DNA of 48,739 nt from an uncultured Succinatimonas sp. (lineage in GTDB: Bacteria > Pseudomonadota > Gammaproteobacteria > Enterobacterales > Succinivibrionaceae). The position numbers and the translations under genes were made by a program. Below, in pieces: positions 27,343-36,671 of the stretch; within the stretch, counting starts at the first letter, position 1; each line of letters begins with the position of its first letter. The DNA is taken from NCBI GenBank assembly GCA_900552905.1, contig USBR01000002.1, positions 1-48,739 on the forward strand, written 5' to 3'. The notes under the pieces are model-generated. The model was not told where the DNA came from. It saw nothing but the letters and a program-made list of their open reading frames with translations, and did not search any database.

Positions 27343-29778
27343 GTGTTCATTAAGGTCGTAAAAACCGTCTTTTGGGGCGGTCTTCTGTGTGCCTCTTTAG
27401 GAGGTGCCGCTGTTAGTGCCTTTTATTACGAAACCTTAGGCTCTCTGCCTAATGTTTCTGAGCTTAAAGAAGTTTCATTTGAGACCCCCATGAAAGTCTA
27501 TACAGCCGATCACAAGCTTATAGGTGAATATGGTGAAAGTAAGCGTATTCCGGTAAAACTTGCAGACGTACCGAAAAAGATGCAACAGGCCTTCTTAGCC
27601 ATTGAAGATAGCCGTTTTTATGAACACTCGGGTATCGATCCTATCGGTATTTTACGTGCGGTAGTCGTCGCTATCTCTAATGCTGAGGCCTCACAAGGTG
27701 CTAGTACCATCACCCAGCAGGTAGCCCGTAATTTCTTCTTAACCCGTGAAAAGACTCTCGAGCGTAAAATCCGTGAGGTTTTCATCTCCCTGCGTATTGA
27801 GCAGGTTTTAACTAAGGATGAGATTTTAGAGCTTTATTTAAATAAAATTGCTCTAGGCCATCGCAGTTATGGTGTAGCCTCCGCCGCCCAAACCTATTAT
27901 GGTAAGGATTTAAATTCATTAACTTTAGCTGAGATCGCCACTATTGCCGGTCTTCCTAAGGCCCCTTCAACTTTAAATCCGATCTCCTTCCCCGAGCGCT
28001 CCCGTGATCGCCGCCATCTCGTGCTCTTACGCATGAAGACCTTAGGCTATATTACTGAAGAGGAATTTAAAGAGGCCGATAACGCCCCTTATAAGACCTA
28101 TTTCCACGGTGCCCCGCTTGAGGCTTATGCGCCCTTTATCGCTGAAAATGCTCGTCAATTTGCTTTAGAAAAGTATGGTGAAAGCGCCTATACCGATGGC
28201 ATTGAAATCTATACCACCGTCAATTCTAAGACCCAAGAAGCCGCTCATTATGCCATCTTCAAGGGGGTAAATAACTACGATCGTCGTCATGGTTATCGCG
28301 GTGCTTTTAACAATATAAATAAGATCGCAGGCTTTGATGCTAGTCCCGATAAGGTGCAAGAGTTTTTACGCAAATACGATCTTTATCATTACATTAAACC
28401 GGCCTTAGTCACCAATATCGACAATACTAAAAAACAGGTCGAAATCTTCAACACTGAAGGTAAAAAGCTCTTCATTACCTGGGAGGGCTTAAAATGGGCC
28501 GCCCCCTTCCGTAATGACAGATCACAAGGTCCTAATCCGAAAAAACCTGCCGATATTCTTAAACAGGGCGATCTCATCTACTATTATGCTGATGAAAAAA
28601 AGGTATTGCAGCTAGCACAATTACCTGAAGCCGAAGGTGCTCTGGTGGCCCTAAATCCACGTGATGGTAAGGTTGAAGCTCTAGTTGGCGGTTATGACTT
28701 TGCTAAAAGTAAGTTTGACCGTACCACTCAGGCGGTGCGTCAGACGGGCTCTAATTTCAAACCCTTCTTATACTCAGCCGCGATTGCTTCAGGTATCAAT
28801 ATCAACTCGACTATCTACGATGAGCCCTTACGCACCTGGGATCCGGGTTCTCGCACCTGGTGGGAGCCTAAGAATACCCCTAATCGCTATGACGGCATTA
28901 TGACCTTACGCGAAGGTTTAGCCCGCTCTAAGAACGTCGTCTCCATTCGTCTTATCCGTCAAGTAGGTGTACCGAATGTAGTTGAGCATGTCAAAAAATT
29001 TGGTTTTGATGTGCCGCGCTATCAACAGGTAGAATCTATGGCCTTAGGTAGTGTCGAGGCTACCCCTCTAGCCTTAGTCACAGGTTATGCCGCCTTTGCT
29101 AACGGTGGCTTTAAGGTTGAGCCTTATTACATCGACGCTATCTATAAAGACGGTCAGAAAATTTACGCCTATCAAGCTAAAGTTGCTGATCCTAAAGCAC
29201 CTAATCGCGTCATCAATGCCATTCCCTTAACCTTAGATGAAAAGGTCGCTCATAACGAGCATATAGCGCCTCAGGTTTTAACCCATGAGCATGCTTATAT
29301 CGTCGCTGACATGCTTAAATCTGTAATCTATGGAGGCAATGGCCTGCAGGGACCTTATTATGGAACCGGTGGTCGTGCCGCCACTACAACTAAGCGTCAG
29401 GATTTACATGGCAAGACCGGTACTACTAATGAAGTACATGATGCTTGGTTCTCAGGCTTTAATGGCAATTTAGTCGCTTCCGCTTGGATGGGTTTTGATA
29501 CCGACAGAAATTTAGGTTGGTCGCGCGTCAGCCCTGAAGGTGGTGCCTATACCGCCTTGCCGATTTGGGCTGAGTTCTTCAAATTAGCTCAGGCAGGTGT
29601 TCCTAATGCTAATCTTATCCGTCCTCAGGATTTAAAAACCTGTACTAGTTCTGAAGGCGCTACTGATTTATGCCTCATTGGCGGTAGCAGTATCAGAGCC
29701 GCTAGCGATAATGACAATAACACTCAGACTCAAACTGAAATTGATACCTCCAATATCAGTGATGACAGTATCTTCTAA
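27343..29778 (+). CDS. mrcA: Penicillin-binding protein 1A (bifunctional class A PBP)
   Basis: The enzyme polymerises and cross-links peptidoglycan from the outer face of the inner membrane. The 811-residue protein has one N-terminal membrane helix, a GT51 glycosyltransferase domain with catalytic E88 in EDSRFYEH, an inserted OB-like domain, and a transpeptidase domain with S470-N-F-K473, SKN and the KTGT box at 691. I chose the GTG at 27343 because GAGG lies seven bases upstream; an in-frame TTG at 27337 is too close to it. The C-terminal tail is rich in Asn, Thr and Asp and is unlike E. coli. Confidence 0.94.
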   Translation: MFIKVVKTVFWGGLLCASLGGAAVSAFYYETLGSLPNVSELKEVSFETPMKVYTADHKLIGEYGESKRIPVKLADVPKKMQQAFLAIEDSRFYEHSGIDPIGILRAVVVAISNAEASQGASTITQQVARNFFLTREKTLERKIREVFISLRIEQVLTKDEILELYLNKIALGHRSYGVASAAQTYYGKDLNSLTLAEIATIAGLPKAPSTLNPISFPERSRDRRHLVLLRMKTLGYITEEEFKEADNAPYKTYFHGAPLEAYAPFIAENARQFALEKYGESAYTDGIEIYTTVNSKTQEAAHYAIFKGVNNYDRRHGYRGAFNNINKIAGFDASPDKVQEFLRKYDLYHYIKPALVTNIDNTKKQVEIFNTEGKKLFITWEGLKWAAPFRNDRSQGPNPKKPADILKQGDLIYYYADEKKVLQLAQLPEAEGALVALNPRDGKVEALVGGYDFAKSKFDRTTQAVRQTGSNFKPFLYSAAIASGININSTIYDEPLRTWDPGSRTWWEPKNTPNRYDGIMTLREGLARSKNVVSIRLIRQVGVPNVVEHVKKFGFDVPRYQQVESMALGSVEATPLALVTGYAAFANGGFKVEPYYIDAIYKDGQKIYAYQAKVADPKAPNRVINAIPLTLDEKVAHNEHIAPQVLTHEHAYIVADMLKSVIYGGNGLQGPYYGTGGRAATTTKRQDLHGKTGTTNEVHDAWFSGFNGNLVASAWMGFDTDRNLGWSRVSPEGGAYTALPIWAEFFKLAQAGVPNANLIRPQDLKTCTSSEGATDLCLIGGSSIRAASDNDNNTQTQTEIDTSNISDDSIF

Positions 29779-29900
29779 ATAATTAAAACGGGGCTGATGG
29801 CTTTAAGCTATTAGCCCTAGCCTCACTCCCTACCCCTTAAGCTCCTCTCTATCACTAAGACTTTTTTTAAAGCCTCTTTAAAACTAAATGCTCACGCATT

Positions 29901-29928
29901 AAAAAAGCCCTGTGCTAGCGCACAGAGC
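29901..29928 (-). terminator. Terminator of the fkpA operon
   Basis: On the minus strand GCTCTGTGC, loop, GCACAGGGC (one U-G pair) is followed by six T residues (29906-29901). The fkpA transcript must pass the plus-strand terminator at 29937-29963 first. Confidence 0.75.
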
Positions 29929-29936
29929 CTTTAGAG

Positions 29937-29963
29937 AAGCTTCATTTAAAATGAGGCTTTTTT
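29937..29963 (+). terminator. Terminator of mrcA
   Basis: GCTTCATT, a 3-base loop and AATGAGGC (one G-T pair) are followed by TTTTTT on the plus strand, just before the fkpA stop codon. Confidence 0.7.
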
Positions 29964-29965
29964 AA

Positions 29966-30814
29966 TTATTTGGAAGCTTCAGAAGCCGGGGCATTTTCAG
30001 TAGTAGCCGGAGCTTCAGCGGCAGGAGCGGCTTCCTCAGCCTTAGGAGCAGCTTTGACGTTTAATAAGGTAACATCGAAGATTAAAACAGAATTAGGCTT
30101 AATGACGTCAGCAGCACCCATCTCACCATAAGCGAGATCTGAAGGGATATAGAACTCAAACTGAGCGCCCGGAGCCATTAACTGTAAACCTTCAACCCAA
30201 CCTGGGATCATATTATCAAGCGGGAACTCTACACCATCTTTCTGCTCATCAAAGACCTTACCGTCAATGGTAGTGCCCTTATAGGTAACATTGATGGTAT
30301 CACCAGGCTTAGGAGCCTCACCCTCGCCCTTCTTGATAATCTTGTACTGAAGACCAGAAGCAGTTACCTGCACGCCTTCTTTCTTCTTGTTTTCCTCTAA
30401 GAACTTCTGACCGGCCTCTAAGTTAGCCTGAGCCTCTTTCTTAGCCTGCTGCTCCATAGCCTCTTGAACCTTCTTATCTAAATCGCGCAGTACAGATTCA
30501 ATGGACTTATTGTCTAAAGCAGTTTTCTCAGCTAAAGCATCAGCAAAACCTAATTTAATCAGCTCTGCATCAAGCTTACCTATATACTGTTCCTGAGTAG
30601 CCTGTAAGTGCTGTAAATAGGCACCAACAGAAGCACCGATAGCATAAGAAGCTTTCTTGTCAAAAGGGCTCTGCTCGGTAATAGCAGGAGCAGCCTGAGT
30701 AGTAGCCTGAGCCTGAGCCTTAGGAGCTTCTTTTTTATCGTTACATGCAGAGAGACTTACAGCGGCAGCTACAACTAAAGCTAAGGCTGATAACTTTTTA
30801 GTAATTTTATTCAA
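29966..30814 (-). CDS. fkpA: FKBP-type peptidyl-prolyl isomerase, FkpA-like lipoprotein
   Basis: A periplasmic proline isomerase and chaperone. The 282-residue protein starts with a lipoprotein signal ending in the lipobox LSAC, with lipidated C24; E. coli FkpA is not a lipoprotein, whereas Mip-like relatives are. An N-terminal helical dimerisation domain (about 50-145) precedes the FKBP domain (about 155-245, with GDTINVTYKGTTIDGKVFD and IPGWVEGLQLM). The C-terminus is Ala/Glu-rich. The start is TTG at 30814, overlapping the thiL stop codon, with GGAG upstream; it gives a complete lipoprotein signal, which supports the choice. It is the last gene of the glyA-to-fkpA operon. Confidence 0.88.
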   Translation of the reverse strand: MNKITKKLSALALVVAAAVSLSACNDKKEAPKAQAQATTQAAPAITEQSPFDKKASYAIGASVGAYLQHLQATQEQYIGKLDAELIKLGFADALAEKTALDNKSIESVLRDLDKKVQEAMEQQAKKEAQANLEAGQKFLEENKKKEGVQVTASGLQYKIIKKGEGEAPKPGDTINVTYKGTTIDGKVFDEQKDGVEFPLDNMIPGWVEGLQLMAPGAQFEFYIPSDLAYGEMGAADVIKPNSVLIFDVTLLNVKAAPKAEEAAPAAEAPATTENAPASEASK

Positions 30815-31818
30815 AATGTATTCTCCAAATATTCGTTACCGCCATAAAAATGTTCAAAGGCAGTAAAGTTTTGTGGAACGATATTACCATGTTCGGTAAA
30901 AATTAGTTGCTTATTTGCGGTTATTTCTCCGATCTTATGTACAGGAGTTTGAGTAATATCAACAATTTCCGCAAGTTTCTTACGCTTATCTTCTGATAAA
31001 GTGAAAAGTAACTCGTAATCTCCGCCACCTGCTAAAGCTAAATTTAAAGCCTTATCTTTATCAAGATTATGCTCTTTGAAGTATTCAGGATACGGGATAG
31101 AACTTAGTTCAAGCTTAGCCCCAAGCTTACTTTTCAAAAGAATATGGCGCAAATCGCCGACTAAACCATCGGAAATATCGATAGCACAAGTACAGATTGC
31201 AGCTAATCTACACGCAAAATCACAGCGCGATGCAGGTTTCATGCTGTGAGCATAAAGCTTATGAAAATCGTCTTTATACTCAGAAAATCTGCCATAACCT
31301 ATCTCTACGGCTAAGGCCGGTAGACCTAAGGTACCGGTGACATAAATACCATCACCTACCCGAGCTCCGTCTCGACACATGGCCTGACCTTTTTTAACTA
31401 AGCCATAAGCGCTTACTGTAAAGGAGAGCTCTCCTTTGGTGGTATTACCACCGATAAGGGGTAAGCTTTTATGTTTTAAGGAAGCTTTAGCACAATCAAA
31501 AAAGCCCTGAGAGAAAGCCTCTAAAAAATCAGGTTGAGCTTCATTAAGAGTTAAAGAAAGAGTGCAGGCATAAGGAGAGGCTCCCATAGCGGCAAGATCG
31601 GAAACATTTACCGCCAGAGTTTTATAGCCTAGAAGATAAGGATCGCTGTTTTTAAAAAAATGTATGCCCTCATTGAGAGTATCGGTGGTGATCGCGAGCT
31701 CATAACCATCAGGAACGGCTAAGAGCGCACAATCATCACCAATGCCCAGGCTTACACCTTCGCCTTTATCGTGTCGGCTAAAATAACGACCGATAAGCTC
31801 AAATTCACCTAGGCTCAC
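30811..31818 (-). CDS. thiL: Thiamine-monophosphate kinase
   Basis: ThiL phosphorylates thiamine monophosphate to the active cofactor thiamine diphosphate. The 335-residue protein begins GEFELIGRYFSR, with the Mg- and ATP-binding GIGDDCALL, then NVSDLAAMGA, DISDGLVGDL and LAGGGDYELLF. The start is GTG at 31818, three bases after the nusB stop; E. coli ThiL has the matching N-terminus MACGEFSLIARYF. Position after nusB is conserved. Confidence 0.93.
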   Translation of the reverse strand: MSLGEFELIGRYFSRHDKGEGVSLGIGDDCALLAVPDGYELAITTDTLNEGIHFFKNSDPYLLGYKTLAVNVSDLAAMGASPYACTLSLTLNEAQPDFLEAFSQGFFDCAKASLKHKSLPLIGGNTTKGELSFTVSAYGLVKKGQAMCRDGARVGDGIYVTGTLGLPALAVEIGYGRFSEYKDDFHKLYAHSMKPASRCDFACRLAAICTCAIDISDGLVGDLRHILLKSKLGAKLELSSIPYPEYFKEHNLDKDKALNLALAGGGDYELLFTLSEDKRKKLAEIVDITQTPVHKIGEITANKQLIFTEHGNIVPQNFTAFEHFYGGNEYLENTF

Positions 31819-31821
31819 TTT

Positions 31822-32262
31822 TTAGTTTTGGCCGCGTAAATGACGGACAACCTTATCTAAAACGCCGTTGACAAACTTATGGCTGTCTTTTTCGGCAAAG
31901 GACTTAGCTAACATGATGGCCTCGTTGATGACCACGCGGAACGGAACTTCCTGACGGAACATCAACTCAAAGGTACCTACACGTAAAACAGCCTTATCTA
32001 CCTCGTCTAAGTCATCTAAAGGACGGCTTAAATACGGGGCAAAAGTCTCATCGATCTGAGATACATTAGTAATGACACCGGCGATGAGATCGTGCATATA
32101 ATCTAAATCAGCGCCCTGAATTGGCTGATCCTCACGGAACTGACGCTCAATTTCAGCAGGGTTATCACCGGTCATCTGCCACTGATACACAGCCTGCAGG
32201 GCAAAATGACGGGCTTTGTGACGCATAGCCGGAGTGGCGGCGCCTTCGGTTTGATCGATCAT
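31822..32262 (-). CDS. nusB: Transcription antitermination factor NusB
   Basis: NusB binds boxA RNA with NusE to form antitermination complexes on rRNA operons. The 146-residue all-helical protein has the family's RHFALQAVYQWQ start and the ending INEAIMLAKSFAEKDSHKFVNGVLDK. It lies ten bases after ribH, in the same order as in E. coli. Confidence 0.95.
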   Translation of the reverse strand: MIDQTEGAATPAMRHKARHFALQAVYQWQMTGDNPAEIERQFREDQPIQGADLDYMHDLIAGVITNVSQIDETFAPYLSRPLDDLDEVDKAVLRVGTFELMFRQEVPFRVVINEAIMLAKSFAEKDSHKFVNGVLDKVVRHLRGQN

Positions 32263-32272
32263 GAAATATCCT

Positions 32273-32743
32273 TTAGATCTGCTTAATTACGTTAACCATT
32301 TCCAGAGCAGAAGCGGCAGCCTCAGCTCCCTTATTACCCATCTTAGAACCAGCACGCTGTACGGCCTGATCTAAGTTATCGGTGGTTAAAACACCATTAG
32401 CAATCGGCACACCCGTGATTAAGGTAACCTGAGTTAAGCCCTTAGCACACTCGTTAGCAACTACCTCAAAGTGATAGGTATTACCACGAATGACACAGCC
32501 TAAAGCGATGATGGCATCATAGTTACCGCTTTGAGCAAGCTTTTCGCAAACTAAAGGGATCTCGATGGCACCAGGAACGTGAACTAAGGTGATATTCTCC
32601 TCAGCAACCTCACCTTCGCGCTTTAATACATCTAAAGCACCGTCAACTAAACGCTCGCAGATAAAGCTGTTAAAACGAGAAACAACGATGGCAAAACGGC
32701 CTTCGCGACAGGGCAATACACCTTCAATCTTATTTATAGACAT
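32273..32743 (-). CDS. ribH: 6,7-dimethyl-8-ribityllumazine synthase
   Basis: RibH condenses the pyrimidine intermediate with 3,4-dihydroxy-2-butanone 4-phosphate, the penultimate riboflavin step. The 156-residue protein shows the [15 protein letters not shown] start, the [15 protein letters not shown] motif and [17 protein letters not shown] with the catalytic histidine. GGAG precedes the ATG. It sits between ribE and nusB. Confidence 0.96.
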   Translation of the reverse strand: MSINKIEGVLPCREGRFAIVVSRFNSFICERLVDGALDVLKREGEVAEENITLVHVPGAIEIPLVCEKLAQSGNYDAIIALGCVIRGNTYHFEVVANECAKGLTQVTLITGVPIANGVLTTDNLDQAVQRAGSKMGNKGAEAAASALEMVNVIKQI

Positions 32744-32768
32744 GAATCACTCCAAAAAAAATAAATTC

Positions 32769-33419
32769 TTAGAAAAAGCCGTTTTCCATCAGGGTCTGCA
32801 TAGTCAGCTCCCCGTGGTTATCTTTAGCTTGAATCAGGCGCTCTAAATAACGCGCTAATACATCGGCCTCTAAATTAACCTCTTCACCTTCTTTAAAAGA
32901 GGCAAAGCTGACCTCTTTTTGCGTATGCGGAATCAAGGTCAATCTAAATACATCCTTGTGGATATCATTTACCGTCAGGGAAATGCCATCAACGGTAATT
33001 GAGCCTTTAGGGGCAATATAACGTAGCATATCAGAAGGGGCTCTGACTTTGACATCAAGCGCATCATCAAGTTTATCAATTGAAATGATAGTGCCAATGC
33101 CATCGACATGTCCCTGCACAATATGACCACCTAAATGCGTAGACGGCGTACAGGCTAACTCTAAATTTAATAAACGGCCACGACGATAATTCTTAAAGGC
33201 GGTACATTTTACGGTTTCAGCTGAAACATCAGCCTCAAAGGTAGTGCCATTGAGAGCGGTAGCGGTAAGACAGACACCATTGCAGGCAATAGAATCGCCA
33301 AGCTTGACTCTAGCTAAAAGGTCAAACTCCACTTTAGTCTCAATGCTGATATGAAAACCGCGGCCACGTGGCTCTAGGGAATTGAGCGTACCGGTACTTT
33401 CAACAATGCCTGTAAACAT
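32769..33419 (-). CDS. ribE: Riboflavin synthase alpha chain
   Basis: The enzyme dismutates two lumazine molecules to riboflavin. The 216-residue protein has two homologous lumazine-binding barrels (about 1-96 and 97-200) and the signature start MFTGIVESTG. The ATG at 33419 overlaps the ribD stop codon as TGATG, with AAGGAG upstream. E. coli keeps its riboflavin synthase gene (ribC) elsewhere, so the full ribD-ribE-ribH grouping here is more complete. Confidence 0.95.
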   Translation of the reverse strand: MFTGIVESTGTLNSLEPRGRGFHISIETKVEFDLLARVKLGDSIACNGVCLTATALNGTTFEADVSAETVKCTAFKNYRRGRLLNLELACTPSTHLGGHIVQGHVDGIGTIISIDKLDDALDVKVRAPSDMLRYIAPKGSITVDGISLTVNDIHKDVFRLTLIPHTQKEVSFASFKEGEEVNLEADVLARYLERLIQAKDNHGELTMQTLMENGFF

Positions 33420-34564
33420 CAATACTCCTTAATAAGTCCATGGATTAGTACATCATCGCCACATTTTTTAGTCTTCACGATTTTATACTTAAGACAATCA
33501 TCTAAAGCTAAAGGCTCTTCAAGTCTTAAAGCATCGCGGGAGCTCTTTCCTAAAAGTTTAGGGGCAATAAAGAAATAGAATTCATCGACAAGATCGGCTT
33601 TCACAAAAGCAGAGCTTAAAAGGCTACCGGCCTCGACGAAAACATGACGATAATCCTTTTGACCTAAATATTCTAAAACCTTACGCAAATTGACGTGTCC
33701 GTCTTGATCACAGCTTAGATAGAGCTTAGTGACATGCTCATCGACAATTTCCTCACGGCATTCGTCAGTAGTAGCTCCCACTACCCATAAAACCTGACCT
33801 TTAGAGAAAATCTGGAAGTGCTCAGGTACAAGCCTTGCATGAGAATCTAAGATCACCTTTAAAGGTTGCCGTAATTCCTCACGGGGCAAAACCTTACGGG
33901 TCTTTTTCGGAAGCTCATCATAGCGTACATTCAAAAGCGGATTGTCGGAGATAACTGTGCCTGAGCCTGTGATAATAACATCACACAGAGCGCGCAACTT
34001 TTGCACCTGCGCGCGGCTCTTTTGACAGGTAATCCATTTGCTCTGACCGTTAGCAAGCGCCGTCTTAGCATCGGTACTCATACCGATCTTTAAGCTTACA
34101 TACGGGAGCTTTTGCGTAATCGCCTTCATAAAAGCACGATTTAAAAAACGTGCCTTATCGTCACATAAGGGATAGCACACCTCAATTGAGGCCTGCTTTA
34201 AAATCTCAATGCCACGTCCGTGAACCTGTGGATTAGGATCTCCTGTGGCAATCACACAGCGGCTAATACCGGCTTCAACTAAGCGTTTAGCACAAGGTGG
34301 CGTTCTACCATAATGCGAGCATGGCTCTAAGGTGACATAACAAGTCGCGCCCTTAACATCATTTTTAGCATCGTTTAATGCCATAATTTCTGCATGGGGC
34401 TGACCTGCCTTGTGATGATAGCCGCGACCGATAATTTTACCGCCACGTACAAAAACACAACCTACCGCCGGGTTGGGGTAGGTTGTATACAGACCGCAAC
34501 GGGCGAGGGACAAAGCCTCGCCCATGTAGAGTCTGTCTTGCTTTGAAAATTTATTTTCGAGCAT
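33419..34564 (-). CDS. ribD: Bifunctional riboflavin biosynthesis protein RibD
   Basis: RibD has an N-terminal deaminase domain (about 1-150) with zinc ligands in HAEIMAL and EPCSHYGRTPPC, and a C-terminal reductase domain (about 155-381), giving two successive steps from the GTP-derived pyrimidine. The 381-residue length fits the family. The ATG follows the glyA stop codon directly (TAAATG). No FMN riboswitch precedes the gene, because glyA is immediately upstream. Confidence 0.95.
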   Translation of the reverse strand: MLENKFSKQDRLYMGEALSLARCGLYTTYPNPAVGCVFVRGGKIIGRGYHHKAGQPHAEIMALNDAKNDVKGATCYVTLEPCSHYGRTPPCAKRLVEAGISRCVIATGDPNPQVHGRGIEILKQASIEVCYPLCDDKARFLNRAFMKAITQKLPYVSLKIGMSTDAKTALANGQSKWITCQKSRAQVQKLRALCDVIITGSGTVISDNPLLNVRYDELPKKTRKVLPREELRQPLKVILDSHARLVPEHFQIFSKGQVLWVVGATTDECREEIVDEHVTKLYLSCDQDGHVNLRKVLEYLGQKDYRHVFVEAGSLLSSAFVKADLVDEFYFFIAPKLLGKSSRDALRLEEPLALDDCLKYKIVKTKKCGDDVLIHGLIKEY

Positions 34565-35827
34565 TTAGTCTTGATAAACAGGGAACTTAGCGCACAGAGC
34601 CTGAACACGCTCACGGCACTTTAAGATTACCTCGTCGTTCTGATAATTATCCAGAACGTCACAGATAATATTAGCTAACTCGATGATCTCAGGCTCCTTA
34701 AAGCCACGACGAGTGCAAGCTGGAGTACCGATACGTAAGCCAGAGGTTACAAACGGAGAACGAGTCTCACCTGGAACTGTGTTCTTATTAACAGTGATGA
34801 AAGCCTTACCTAAAGCAGCCTCAGCATCCTTACCGGTCATCTCTAAACCGATGAAGTCCATTAAGAAGAGGTGATTGTGGGTGCCACCGGAGACAACCTT
34901 GTAACCACGCTTCATAACTTCCTCAGCCATGAGCTTAGCGTTCTTGACGACCTGAGTCTGATATTCCTTATACCAAGGCTCCATAGCCTCCTTAAAGACA
35001 ATGGCCTTAGCGGCAATGATGTGCATTAAAGGACCGCCCTGAGATCCCGGGAAGATAGCAGAATTTAACTTCTTATAGATAGTCTCATCGTGGCAGTTAG
35101 AGAGAATGAAGCCAGAACGCGGGCCACCTAAGGACTTGTGGGTGGTGGAGGTTACAACGTGGGCATAATCGATAGGGCTAGGATAGACACCAGCGGCAAT
35201 TAAACCGGCAACGTGAGCCATATCAACCATGAGGTAAGCACCGACGCTATCGGCGATCTCACGCATCTTCTTCCAGTCAACGATGCCAGAGAAGGCAGAG
35301 AAACCGGCGATGATCATCTTTGGCTGGCATTCCTGAGCCTGCTTTAAGATGGAATCATAATCAAGCTCACCTTGCTCATTAACCTCATAACCAACAGCGT
35401 GATAGAACTTACCGGAGAAGCTTACCGGGCAACCGTGAGTTAAGTGACCACCGGAGGCTAAGGATAAGCCCATAACAGTGTCACCGGGCTTGCATAAAGC
35501 CTGATATACAGCAGCATTAGCCTGAGAACCGGCATGCGGCTGAACATTTGCGTATTCGCAGTTGAAGAGCTTGCAGGCACGGTCAATTGCTAATTGCTCA
35601 ACCATGTCAACATACTCGCAACCACCATAATAACGCTTGTGAGGGTAACCCTCGGCGTATTTGTTAGTTAACTGAGAGCCCTGAGCCTCCATGACGCACT
35701 TAGAGGCATAGTTTTCAGAAGCGATCAATTCGATATGATCTTCCTGACGTTGATTTTCAGCAGAAATTGCAGACCACAGTTCAGTATCGTATTCGGCAAT
35801 GGACTTAGCTTTGTTAATGAAGCTCAT
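34565..35827 (-). CDS. glyA: Serine hydroxymethyltransferase
   Basis: GlyA converts serine and tetrahydrofolate to glycine and methylene-tetrahydrofolate. The 420-residue protein has the PLP lysine K231 in [12 protein letters not shown] and the typical [25 protein letters not shown]. It heads a tight operon with the riboflavin genes, nusB, thiL and fkpA; in E. coli glyA is a single-gene unit. Its leader has a strong hairpin about 25 bases before the ATG and further repeated complementary segments upstream. Confidence 0.97.
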   Translation of the reverse strand: MSFINKAKSIAEYDTELWSAISAENQRQEDHIELIASENYASKCVMEAQGSQLTNKYAEGYPHKRYYGGCEYVDMVEQLAIDRACKLFNCEYANVQPHAGSQANAAVYQALCKPGDTVMGLSLASGGHLTHGCPVSFSGKFYHAVGYEVNEQGELDYDSILKQAQECQPKMIIAGFSAFSGIVDWKKMREIADSVGAYLMVDMAHVAGLIAAGVYPSPIDYAHVVTSTTHKSLGGPRSGFILSNCHDETIYKKLNSAIFPGSQGGPLMHIIAAKAIVFKEAMEPWYKEYQTQVVKNAKLMAEEVMKRGYKVVSGGTHNHLFLMDFIGLEMTGKDAEAALGKAFITVNKNTVPGETRSPFVTSGLRIGTPACTRRGFKEPEIIELANIICDVLDNYQNDEVILKCRERVQALCAKFPVYQD

Positions 35828-35851
35828 TGAAGTATTCCTCGGTAAGCCTAA

Positions 35852-35871
35852 GGACCTGCTTTTGCAGATCC
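35852..35871 (-). promoter_or_regulatory. Hairpin in the glyA leader
   Basis: On the minus strand GGATCTGC, loop AAAA and GCAGGTCC pair fully (one U-G). It ends about 11 bases before the GAGG ribosome site and is not followed by a T run, so it is not a terminator. Confidence 0.5.
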
Positions 35872-35944
35872 AAGTTAAAATTCACGGTTATTTTAGCATT
35901 TTTTGTAGTGTACTTCTCATATTTACATATTTTCCCTAATAAAT

Positions 35945-36006
35945 GCCTAAAGACTGCCTAAAATCGAAATGGCTGACTTACCGGCCGCTCATCGGTAGCT
36001 TTAGGC
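35945..36006. promoter_or_regulatory. Structured segment with competing repeats upstream of glyA
   Basis: GCCTAAAG (35945-35952) and CTTTAGGC (35999-36006) can form an 8-base stem around an inner TACCG/CGGTA hairpin (35979-35997). A second GCCTAAA at 35956-35962 could pair with the same partner, and a near copy GCCTAAGG at 35846-35853 lies next to the glyA ribosome site. The role is unknown. Confidence 0.4.
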
Positions 36007-36189
36007 TCTAAATTAGATATTTTGTGCGTAGAATCACTACAAATATAAGAATTTAAAAATAAAAAAAGCGCATAAGAATGCATAAAATCACCATTTTTTT
36101 ACAGATTTTTTGATGTTTTTCAGTAAAAATAAGCATTGAAATAAAAAAAAAGGTAAAATAGGAAAATCCATTCTTTTCGGAGTCTGATT

Positions 36190-36642
36190 TTGAAAAAATA
36201 TTCGATTCTCGTCATCAATGGCCCTAATCTTAACCTTTTAGGTACTCGTGAACCGCAGATTTACGGCTCTGAAACTCTAAAGGACCTTGATGAGCGTTTG
36301 GACCGTGTAGCTGAGGAACTTGACGTCAGTTTGGAGCATTTCCAATCAAACCATGAGGGTGCTATCGTGGATAAAATCCAAGCAGCACGCCAACAGGTTG
36401 ACTTCATTTTACTCAACGCCGGAGCCTATACTCATACTAGTGTGGCCATCCGTGATGCCCTAGCCGGTATTGATATTCCATTCTTTGAAATTCATATTTC
36501 AAACGTGCATCGTCGTGAGGAATTTAGACATCATTCGTATCTCAGCGATATCGCCGTAGGCGTCATCGTTGGCTTTGGTCTTGACGGTTATGAATTCGCC
36601 CTCAGAGGCGCCGTTAACAAGCTCAATGCGCACAAGTTATAA
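36190..36642 (+). CDS. aroQ: Type II 3-dehydroquinate dehydratase
   Basis: The enzyme dehydrates 3-dehydroquinate to 3-dehydroshikimate, following AroB in the pathway. The 150-residue protein shows the type II motifs [17 protein letters not shown] (active-site Tyr), [16 protein letters not shown] and [17 protein letters not shown] (catalytic His). The start is TTG at 36190 with GGAG seven bases upstream, giving the expected [13 protein letters not shown]. It precedes accB and accC, an arrangement common in gammaproteobacteria that use AroQ. Confidence 0.95.
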   Translation: MKKYSILVINGPNLNLLGTREPQIYGSETLKDLDERLDRVAEELDVSLEHFQSNHEGAIVDKIQAARQQVDFILLNAGAYTHTSVAIRDALAGIDIPFFEIHISNVHRREEFRHHSYLSDIAVGVIVGFGLDGYEFALRGAVNKLNAHKL

Positions 36643-36671
36643 ACTCTAAATAATAAAGTAGGAAAGTTTCC

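Larger units (their letters stand above)
35828..36189. other. Divergent intergenic region between glyA and aroQ
   Basis: No gene is present. On the glyA side are a perfect hairpin (35852-35871) and a structured segment (35945-36006). A TAAAAT-like -10 for glyA may lie near 35891-35896 on the minus strand. The aroQ side (36010-36175) is A/T-rich with long A and T runs and no clear -35. No PurR-type or MetR-type site was recognised with confidence. Confidence 0.5.

Noticed and set aside
33419..35827. FMN riboswitch for the riboflavin genes
   Set aside because: ribD follows the glyA stop codon with no gap, and no RFN-like sequence was seen upstream of glyA.
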